In this document: one piece after another, positions 7,726 through 13,172 of the stretch | How positions within the stretch are numbered: the first letter of the stretch is position 1 | How the letters are laid out: the number at the start of each line of letters is the position of its first letter | Source: JBGOUJ01 sp041477005 | GTDB lineage: Bacteria > Acidobacteriota > Terriglobia > Bryobacterales > JACQDG01 | Direction: 5' to 3' | DNA: 13,172 bases | Assembly: GCA_041477005.1 (NCBI GenBank) | Contig: JBGOUJ010000153.1 | Location: 1-13,172, forward strand | Position numbers and translations under genes: made by a program | The notes under the pieces: model-generated | The model's database searches: none | What the model was told of the DNA's origin: nothing | What the model saw: only the letters and a program-made list of their open reading frames with translations

Positions 7726-8107
7726 CTACAACGCCCGGCTCAGTCCACTCAGGTCCGGCGGCGTGGTCCCTTTCCATGAGACGCGCATCTTGCCGCGCGG
7801 CCCTTCCAGTTCGATCATACTCGGCGACACCCATCGCCGCTGGGGCCATCGGGCCCACAAATGCCTGGCCGGGCGCCGGCCGGCGCGTGACTGCAACCGT
7901 GGATTCTACCCGCCGTTTGAGTTTACAGGAGTCCAGATGCAAGACCTGGGCGGTTCGAAAAACACCGTGCTCTTTGGCCAGCTCCGCCGCCGACGTCCAG
8001 AGAGGCTCTGGAATCAGTTCCCGGCCTTTGCGCGTACGCCGCCAACGCTCGAAGCTCCGGTAGACCCTCCGTATCTCAATAGGAACAGCGGGTGTTGCCT
8101 TGGCCAT
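7726..8107 (-). pseudogene. tnpA: IS66 accessory protein TnpA (Orf1), single frameshift
   Basis: The start is ATG 8107 with AAGGAGG seven bases upstream, a near-perfect ribosome-binding site. The N-terminal 70 residues (IEIRRVYRSFERWRR ... WTSAAELAKEHGVFRTAQVL) are a basic, helix-turn-helix-like region typical of this IS66 Orf1 type. At about 7819, after GVAE, the frame shifts by one base; the usual tail MIELEGPRGKMRVSWKGTT then continues to TAG at 7726-7728. Restored length is about 126 residues. In the uncorrected frame, tnpA runs without a stop into the first codons of tnpB, producing an artefactual fused reading frame. Confidence 0.8.
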
Positions 8108-8194
8108 CGTCAGTCCTCCTTCCCCCTACGGGGCGCAAGACCGACGCTACCAGCTACGGCCGGGTCGAGTCATGCAGGCTTGCCGAAAGGACAC
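8108..8194 (-). other. Leader and probable left terminal region of IS66
   Basis: These 87 bases lie between the tnpA start and the TPR-tail repeat. They hold the tnpA ribosome-binding site and a small CCCC/GGGG hairpin at 8123-8134. A terminal inverted repeat should be here, but no partner was found at the other end. GCTTGCCGAAAG (8178-8189) is the exact inverse of 1190-1201. Confidence 0.4.
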
Positions 8195-8288
8195 GCAGCT
8201 CTACCGGAGGCAAGGCAATACGGCGGAGGCGGAGCGGCACCTCAAGCGCTTCCAACAACTGCAGCCGAAAGCTCCGCGGCGGCCGTAA
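8195..8288 (+). pseudogene. 3' fragment of the TPR gene
   Basis: This stretch encodes QLYRRQGNTAEAERHLKRF and the closing residues QQLQPKAPRRP to the TAA at 8286-8288. It is nearly identical to the last 31 codons of the TPR gene at 60-1082, with one amino-acid change (Q to R near the end). It has no start, ribosome-binding site or upstream TPR sequence; IS66 leader DNA abuts it. It is best read as a gene remnant left by duplication or insertion. Confidence 0.85.
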
Positions 8289-8322
8289 CGACGCGTCAAA
8301 GAATCCAGGGGTACAGCCATCC
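8195..8322 (+). repeat. 128-bp direct repeat, copy B
   Basis: This is the partner of 989-1116, in the same orientation and 7206 bases away. It ends 28 bases before the -35 box of the receptor promoter. After CAGCCATCC the two copies diverge completely (copy B continues AATTGTCAATTTTC). Confidence 0.95.
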
Positions 8323-8350
8323 AATTGTCAATTTTCAACCGACATTCTCC

Positions 8351-8378
8351 TTGACATGCCGCCCCCTTGGGGTACACT
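8351..8378 (+). promoter_or_regulatory. Predicted sigma70-type promoter for the TonB-dependent receptor
   Basis: TTGACA (8351-8356, a perfect -35 box) and TACACT (8373-8378, 4 of 6 matches to TATAAT) are separated by 16 bases. The start codon of the receptor is at 8425, leaving a leader of roughly 40 bases. No operator-like palindrome is obvious. The -10 is imperfect and the spacer one base short, so this is a prediction. Confidence 0.65.
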
Positions 8379-8424
8379 GTGTTCAACGTTATTTAGAGGC
8401 AGTCGGCTAAGGAGCAGGGGTTAT

Positions 8425-11400
8425 ATGAAAATTCGGGTCATTTTACGGTTTCTGGTCCTTCTCGCGGGCGTGACCTACGCCCAAACCGGCACAGGGAACA
8501 TTCAGGGCACAGTGAAGGACACGACCGGGGCGGTCGTGCCCGGCGCCCGTGTCAAGGCCACCCAGCCTCAGACAACCCGCCAGTACGACACCACCACCAA
8601 TGAGGTTGGATTCTATCTGATCCCGTCGGTGCAAATGGGGCCGTATCAGATCGCGGTCGAGGCAGCGGGGATGGAGACCTGGAAAGGCGACTTGAACCTG
8701 CTCGTGGGGCAGATCGCCGAGGTCAACATCGCCCTGAAGGTCGGCTCCACGACCACGGAAGTCACCGTCGCCGGCGACGTCACGCCGCTGGTGACCACGA
8801 CCAGCCCGACGCTGGCTACCATTGTCGAGCATGAGCGCATCGAACAATTGCCGCTCAACGGCCGGAACATCACCACCTTGCTGTACATGACCGTGCCCGG
8901 GCTGGAGTCGGGCTCGGTGCCCCGCAACTACGGGTTACGATACGCCACGGAAATGCTGCAGGATGGCGCCATTCTGGAGAACCGGGAATGGCAGTCCATC
9001 CCGGCGCGTCCGCCGGGGCTGGATACCATCGCGGAGTTCCGCGCCGAGACCCTCGACTCCTCGGCCAAGCTGAACCGCCCGGGGACTTTCATTCTGACCA
9101 CGCGGTCCGGTACGAACAACCTGCACGGTTCGTTTTTCGAAACGGCCCGCAACAGCGCCATCGGCGTGGCGCGCGCGCGGACCGACTTCTTTACCAAGCC
9201 GCCGCACCTGGCACGCAACGAGTTCGGGGCTTCTCTGGGCGGGCCGGTCTACATTCCCAAGCTGTACAACGGCAAGAACAAGACCTTCTTCTTCTTCGCC
9301 TATGAAGGCTACCAATTGAGGCAATCCACCACGCGGAACACCGCCGTGCCCACGGCGGCCATGACGCAGGGGGACTTCAGCGGGCTGGTGGATGCGCAGG
9401 GCCGCAAGTATACTCTGTACGATCCGCTGACCACGGATCCCACGACGTGGCAGCGGCAGCCTTTCGCGAATAACCAGATTCCGCTCAGCCGGGAAAGCCC
9501 GCTGGCGAAGTACCTTTACAGCGTCACACCGCTGCCGACCACGGCCGATAACCCGCTGGTCACCTCCAACTGGTTCGGCCCCGGGTTCAACAACACGAGG
9601 CAGCACACCGAAACGGTGAAAATCGACCAGCGGGTCTCGGACAGGAACCAGTTGTCGTTCCGGTATTCGCACAACATGTCGAATATCTCCCAAACCAGCG
9701 ATGCCTACGGCACCGGGCCCACGACCCTGGACAAGCGAGCCAACGCCAACGTCGATGCCGGCCAGAACGACAGCGGTATCGCCAACTGGACCCACACCTT
9801 CTCGCCGACTTTCTTCTCCGAGACGCTCTTCACCGTGTCACGGGACTATCGCGGCCAGTTGCCGTTTACGGGCACCGCCGAGATTGCCAGCACGCTGGGC
9901 CTGCCGAACCCGTTCCACGGCATCGGTTTTCCGCGCCTGCCGTACTCGCTGTCTCCCACCGCGGGAGCCGCCATGTCCTATGACAGCAGCATCAACCCGA
10001 CCATCGACTACGCCTGGATTTACAACGTCGACCAGAACTTCACCAAGATCTACGGCCGGCACGAGTTGCAGTTCGGGTTGCGGATCCGCTACGAGTCGAT
10101 GAACACGCTGGAGGACCAGCAGATATCCCAAGGCGAGCTGGACTACAACAACGTTGCTCAAACCGGTCTCTACGACCCCACCTCGGGCTCGTCCTACAGC
10201 CCCGTGCCGTTCACGGGGAACGTGGCGGGCAACTTCTTCCTGGGCATGGGGACCTACCAGGCCCGGTTCAACCGGGCGGCGTATCCGCTGCTCAATAACG
10301 AGAAGTCCGCGTATTTCCAGGACAACTTCAAGGTCAATTCGCGGTTGACGTTGAATCTGGGCCTGCGCTACGAGTACAACAGCCCGGCCAACGTGACCGA
10401 CAACTCTCTGATCGGATTTGACCCCAAGAACAAGGCGTCGGTCCTGGCGACGTCGGTCGATAGACTGGTGCAACTGAGGGACGCGCTGCCGGCCATCGTC
10501 ACCGCCTATCAGAATTTGGGCGTGAAGTTCGAGACGCCGCAGCAAGCCGGGCTGCCGTCCGGGCTGGTGTATAAGAACTATCTGGACTTCGGCCCGCGCT
10601 TGGGCTTCGCCTATCGCGCCACCAAGTCGAGCCACCCGACAGTGCTGCGGGGCGGCTATGCGATCTTCGCGTATCCCGAATCGCTGCGGCTGTTCCAGGC
10701 CAATACGCGCGCCGCGATTCCCACGCAGGGGAACGTCTCCAACAATCTGAACGCCGCCGAGCAGAGCCCGGACGGGTTTCCCAATTATTTGCTGCGGTCG
10801 GCGCCGGCGATCGTCGCCGGGGTGAACAGCAGCAACGCACTGAGCGCCACCCAGATCAGCGGCATTACACCCGGCAGCGGCAGCATGTACTACTTGGACC
10901 CGCACGAGCCCACGGCGCGGGCGCACGAGTGGAACTTCACGATCGAGCAGGAGCTCATGACCAACACGGTCCTGAAGGCCAGTTACATTGGCACGCACGG
11001 CACCCGGATGGCGCAGTATTATTCGTACAACGATTCCACGCCCGCCTACGTCTGGTACAAAACGACCGGCCAGCCGCTGCCGACCGGAACGTTCGCCGCG
11101 ACCGCGACCCGGCCCTACGATCAGACCACTTTTGGGACCATCCAGGCATATCAGAAGACGGGCTGGTCGAACGACAGCAGCATCCAGTTGGAAGTGGAAC
11201 ACCGTTACTCGAAAGGGTACGCCTTCCAGGTCTTCTACGTCATGAGCAACGCCATGCGCGTGGCGGGCGATGGCTGGAGGGACGACACGCTCACCGCCCC
11301 CAACCTGTACCTACCGGGGGTCGTTCCCACCGACAACGTCGCCCGGGACCGGCTGCTATTTTACCGCCGGGACACCGCCATTCCCAAGCACCGGGTGAAC

Positions 11401-12108
11401 TGGAACTTCCTGGTGGACCTGCCGTTTGGCAGGGGCAAGCGGTTCGGCAACAACTCCAGTCGGCTGGTAGACGCCCTCATCGGCGGGTGGCAAGTGGCGG
11501 GCTTTGGCCAGTTGTTCAGCCGCTACTTCCAGCTCCCCACCGGTGATCTGGCGAACTATAGCCCCATCCAGTACTACGGCAAGAAGTATCCGATTCAAGA
11601 CTGCCGCAGCGGCGTCTGCTACGGCGGCTGGCTCCTCTGGAACGGGTACATTCCGGCGAACCGCATCAACAGCGTCGATCCGAGGACCGGCAAGCCGAAC
11701 GGGGTGATGGGCGTTCCCTCGAACTACGTGCCGTTTGCCACGCCGCTGCTTCCCACGCCGAAGGACGGCGGCAGCTCGAGCGATCCCAATTTCCCCTTCT
11801 ACGAGACGAACACCGTCTTTGTGCCGTTAAACAACGGGACGCTCCAGCGGACCACCTTAACGGTGCTCGATCCGATGCAGAACCAGTTCATGCTGGGACC
11901 CATGCAGTGGAACATGAGCGCCTCGGCATTCAAGACGTTGAAGTTCACCGAGCGCGTGTTCCTGCGCATCAACGCGGACTTCCTGAACAACGTATTCAAC
12001 ATGCCGGGGACGGCCTTGACCAGCACCATAGCCGACGGCGTCGTCACGACCAAGAATTCGGCCAACTCGCCGCGCGTACTGCAGTTGACCATGCGGCTGA
12101 CGTTCTGA
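8425..12108 (+). CDS. TonB-dependent receptor, Oar-like, with carboxypeptidase-regulatory N-terminal domain
   Basis: The product has 1227 residues from ATG 8425; the open frame extends upstream to 8092, but only 8425 starts a signal peptide (MKIRVILRFLVLLAGVTYAQ, cleavage near residue 20). AAGGAG at 8409-8414 and AGGGG at 8416-8420 precede it. Residues ~21-105 form a CarboxypepD_reg/CnaB-like beta domain (GNIQGTVKDTTGAVVPGARV ... TNEVGFYLIP). Residues ~135-230 resemble the plug, with ERIEQLPLNGRN (137-148), the motif typical of this family. From ~230 comes the outer-membrane beta-barrel (SGTNNLHGSFFETARN, FFFFAYEGYQ, then many alternating strands), ending LQLTMRLTF with the terminal aromatic expected for BAM insertion. 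Such Oar-like proteins are abundant in Acidobacteriota and probably import large ligands such as glycans or peptides, driven by TonB; the substrate cannot be read from sequence. No SusD-type lipoprotein gene follows. Confidence 0.92.
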   Translation: MKIRVILRFLVLLAGVTYAQTGTGNIQGTVKDTTGAVVPGARVKATQPQTTRQYDTTTNEVGFYLIPSVQMGPYQIAVEAAGMETWKGDLNLLVGQIAEVNIALKVGSTTTEVTVAGDVTPLVTTTSPTLATIVEHERIEQLPLNGRNITTLLYMTVPGLESGSVPRNYGLRYATEMLQDGAILENREWQSIPARPPGLDTIAEFRAETLDSSAKLNRPGTFILTTRSGTNNLHGSFFETARNSAIGVARARTDFFTKPPHLARNEFGASLGGPVYIPKLYNGKNKTFFFFAYEGYQLRQSTTRNTAVPTAAMTQGDFSGLVDAQGRKYTLYDPLTTDPTTWQRQPFANNQIPLSRESPLAKYLYSVTPLPTTADNPLVTSNWFGPGFNNTRQHTETVKIDQRVSDRNQLSFRYSHNMSNISQTSDAYGTGPTTLDKRANANVDAGQNDSGIANWTHTFSPTFFSETLFTVSRDYRGQLPFTGTAEIASTLGLPNPFHGIGFPRLPYSLSPTAGAAMSYDSSINPTIDYAWIYNVDQNFTKIYGRHELQFGLRIRYESMNTLEDQQISQGELDYNNVAQTGLYDPTSGSSYSPVPFTGNVAGNFFLGMGTYQARFNRAAYPLLNNEKSAYFQDNFKVNSRLTLNLGLRYEYNSPANVTDNSLIGFDPKNKASVLATSVDRLVQLRDALPAIVTAYQNLGVKFETPQQAGLPSGLVYKNYLDFGPRLGFAYRATKSSHPTVLRGGYAIFAYPESLRLFQANTRAAIPTQGNVSNNLNAAEQSPDGFPNYLLRSAPAIVAGVNSSNALSATQISGITPGSGSMYYLDPHEPTARAHEWNFTIEQELMTNTVLKASYIGTHGTRMAQYYSYNDSTPAYVWYKTTGQPLPTGTFAATATRPYDQTTFGTIQAYQKTGWSNDSSIQLEVEHRYSKGYAFQVFYVMSNAMRVAGDGWRDDTLTAPNLYLPGVVPTDNVARDRLLFYRRDTAIPKHRVNWNFLVDLPFGRGKRFGNNSSRLVDALIGGWQVAGFGQLFSRYFQLPTGDLANYSPIQYYGKKYPIQDCRSGVCYGGWLLWNGYIPANRINSVDPRTGKPNGVMGVPSNYVPFATPLLPTPKDGGSSSDPNFPFYETNTVFVPLNNGTLQRTTLTVLDPMQNQFMLGPMQWNMSASAFKTLKFTERVFLRINADFLNNVFNMPGTALTSTIADGVVTTKNSANSPRVLQLTMRLTF

Positions 12109-12195
12109 CGGACAAGGCTTCGCGTCCTCGGATCATACAACCGGCCATTACGGTCACGGGGTTGATCACTGGGTTCCTGGCGGATAGCGCCCCAA

Positions 12196-12236
12196 GCGGC
12201 TTCTCCGAGCACAGCCGCGCAGCGGAAAGCTCCGCT
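12196..12236 (+). terminator. Two tandem hairpins downstream of the receptor gene
   Basis: GCGGCT (12196-12201) pairs with AGCCGC (12213-12218). AGCGGA (12221-12226) pairs with TCCGCT (12231-12236) around the tetraloop AAGC. They lie about 90-130 bases after the receptor stop. Neither is followed by a T-tract, so termination is only a possibility; RNA stabilisation or chance are alternatives. The rest of 12109-12388 shows no gene I can support. Confidence 0.3.
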
Positions 12237-12379
12237 AACAGCCCGTTGGCGAAAGGGCGCTGGGAACCCCACACTCGACCTTGCTGCAAATTTGCGGCGC
12301 TAAGTTGTTGAAAAAAAGCCTGCGCCAGGGAACCGTCACGTGCAGGGAAGCCTTCGCGAGATTCGCCACGGGCGAAAGA

Positions 12380-12398
12380 AGGGCGCTTCTACCGCCCT
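12380..12398 (-). terminator. Weak terminator-like hairpin at the heparinase-like gene stop
   Basis: AGGGCG and CGCCCT form a perfect 6-bp stem with a 7-base loop that contains the gene's own TAG stop (12389-12391). On the minus strand the stem is followed by TCTTTC, a short pyrimidine tract. This could be a compact intrinsic terminator, but the stem is short and the T-run poor. Confidence 0.3.
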
Positions 12399-13172
12399 GA
12401 TCCTTCAGAAAGCGGCTGGACTTTTACTGCTGCCATGTCGGTGTCAATGCTTACCCGGATGGTCTCAGCGCCGCGACGGAACCGGACCGCGATGTTGCGG
12501 GTGTCCGAGACATCCTCGACCGCTTCGGTCGGGTTCTTTCCTCCGGCCCGGGAAACGCCGAGCACGGATATGATGTGCGTGACAGACTGGCGCTGCTTCG
12601 TTTCGGCCGAGAGGTGCCATTCGAGCTCCGGCTTTCCCATCTCCGGCGGAATCGTGTACTTGTCCGTTTGCGCGATGCGCAAACCGCCGGGCGCCAGCAG
12701 GAAACCGTGCAGCGCCGCATTCTCGAACGCCAGCGCGATCCGGCCGGTGTCCGCTCCGATCTCGAACGGCGCGCGGCCATGAAACCACAGCTTTAGCGGC
12801 ACCGGTTCTTTGGCGCGAACCTCATCGACCAGGACCAGCACGTCCGGTTTCAGAAAGACGAGGTGACGCCGATAACGCTGCACTTTGTCCCCGTAGCCCG
12901 ACGTGGCGTCGCCGACGACATAGTCGTAGGTCTTGTCCGGATGGAACACGATCACCTCGCCCCTCGCCTCAGCGGTCTTGGGCTGGCCGCGACCGTCGAT
13001 CTCCAGCGCGTTGTGGGCCTTCGTGGTCCAATACCATTCCTTGCAGAACGGGCTGCCGTACCAGGGCCGCAGCCCGGTATTTACCAGCAGGGGCGATCCG
13101 TAGGCGCCCAGCACGATAGCGTTCTGATCGGAGTGGCTGTGGCTGATGTTCCCGAGGGGCGCCGACCGAAAG
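12389..13172 (-). CDS. Heparinase II/III family protein, C-terminal part (partial)
   Basis: The frame runs in from the right edge without a start and ends at TAG 12389-12391, showing 260 residues. It opens with GNISHSHSDQNAIVLGAYG and continues SPLLVNTG, the hallmark H-x-H-x-D-x-N core of the heparinase II/III beta domain (usually 'GHSHADQNSF.L.A.G.PLLvDsG'). Later come a beta-sandwich with HNALEIDGRGQ, YDYVVGDAT, YRRHLVFLKPDVLVLVDEV and KLWFHGR, all usual in the family. These enzymes cleave uronic-acid-containing polysaccharides by beta-elimination and are commonly secreted. The canonical Asp of DSG is Asn here (NTG). The gene is convergent with the receptor gene. The actual substrate (heparin, alginate or another glycan) cannot be told from this part. 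Confidence 0.85.
   Translation of the reverse strand, partial: FRSAPLGNISHSHSDQNAIVLGAYGSPLLVNTGLRPWYGSPFCKEWYWTTKAHNALEIDGRGQPKTAEARGEVIVFHPDKTYDYVVGDATSGYGDKVQRYRRHLVFLKPDVLVLVDEVRAKEPVPLKLWFHGRAPFEIGADTGRIALAFENAALHGFLLAPGGLRIAQTDKYTIPPEMGKPELEWHLSAETKQRQSVTHIISVLGVSRAGGKNPTEAVEDVSDTRNIAVRFRRGAETIRVSIDTDMAAVKVQPLSEGSGR

Larger units (their letters stand above)
5414..8194 (-). mobile_element. Degraded IS66-family element with a DruA-like passenger gene
   Basis: The gene order on the minus strand is tnpA, tnpB, DUF4338/DruA-like gene, tnpC, the first two and last being the standard IS66 set. Genes are closely spaced: 8 bases between tnpA and tnpB, 44 from tnpB to the passenger, 11 from the passenger to tnpC. 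Each tnp gene has at least one frameshift, and tnpC is cut short within its DDE domain. I could not find matching terminal inverted repeats or an 8-bp target duplication, so both boundaries are approximate: the lower one is the end of recognisable tnpC, the upper one the start of the TPR-tail repeat. The element looks immobile. Confidence 0.8.

Noticed and set aside
7538..8107. A single tnpA-tnpB fusion gene of 189 codons
   Set aside because: The fusion arises from a frameshift at about 7819. The conserved TnpA tail ends at its own TAG in another frame, and TnpB has its own ribosome-binding site and GTG start.
8092..8424. N-terminal extension of the receptor to 8092
   Set aside because: It would run through the TPR-tail repeat out of its natural frame and across the promoter, and would bury the signal peptide that begins at 8425.
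9838..11202. Long open frame of 454 codons on the minus strand inside the receptor gene
   Set aside because: It is antisense to a clear TonB-receptor frame, its protein is rich in Arg, Val and Gly with no recognisable family, and high G+C makes such shadow frames common. The same applies to 8935-9795 (-).
1..13172. CRISPR arrays, tRNA or rRNA genes
   Set aside because: I saw no regularly spaced short repeats, cloverleaf-like sequence or rRNA motif on either strand.

Overview
This high-G+C window looks like Acidobacteriota chromosome, most likely the Solibacter/Bryobacter lineage. No rRNA or marker gene is present, so this rests on gene content. The clues are a secreted protein ending in the Solibacter-type C-terminal domain (TIGR03437), a very long Oar-like TonB-dependent receptor with an N-terminal carboxypeptidase-regulatory domain, a CRTAC1 (ASPIC/UnbV) end overlapping a TPR gene, and an IS66 element whose proteins resemble those I associate with Solibacter.

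Layout. Positions 1-60 are the end of a CRTAC1-like gene, overlapping by one base the start of a secreted TPR protein (60-1082, +). Convergent to it is a gene for a very large secreted multidomain protein (1232-5254, -): a LamG-like domain, a TIM-barrel putative glycosidase, a carbohydrate-binding-like domain, a golvesin-like beta domain and TIGR03437. Upstream of it (5255-5413) lie a 14-bp palindrome and a 9-bp-arm hairpin. Next comes an IS66-family remnant (about 5414-8194, - orientation) with tnpA, tnpB, a DruA-like (DUF4338) passenger gene and tnpC. All three tnp genes carry frameshifts and tnpC has lost its C-terminal half, but the passenger is intact. A second copy of the last 31 codons of the TPR gene plus 34 bp of its 3' flank follows (8195-8322), then a good sigma70-type promoter (8351-8378) and a 1227-residue TonB-dependent receptor (8425-12108, +). 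The window ends inside a heparinase II/III-family gene (12389-13172, -).

How the parts fit. The receptor, heparinase-like enzyme, putative glycosidase/carbohydrate-binding protein, CRTAC1 and TPR protein suggest secreted handling of complex glycans in an oligotrophic soil-type bacterium; this is inferred from family membership only. The 128-bp direct repeat (989-1116 and 8195-8322) brackets the large secreted gene and the IS66 remnant. That suggests the TPR gene once lay directly upstream of the receptor promoter, and that about 7 kb was inserted or a duplication was remodelled between them.

The most interesting points are the intact DruA-like gene inside a dead IS66 element, the direct repeat bracketing the insert, and the unusual architecture of the large secreted protein. 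I see no CRISPR array, tRNA or rRNA.
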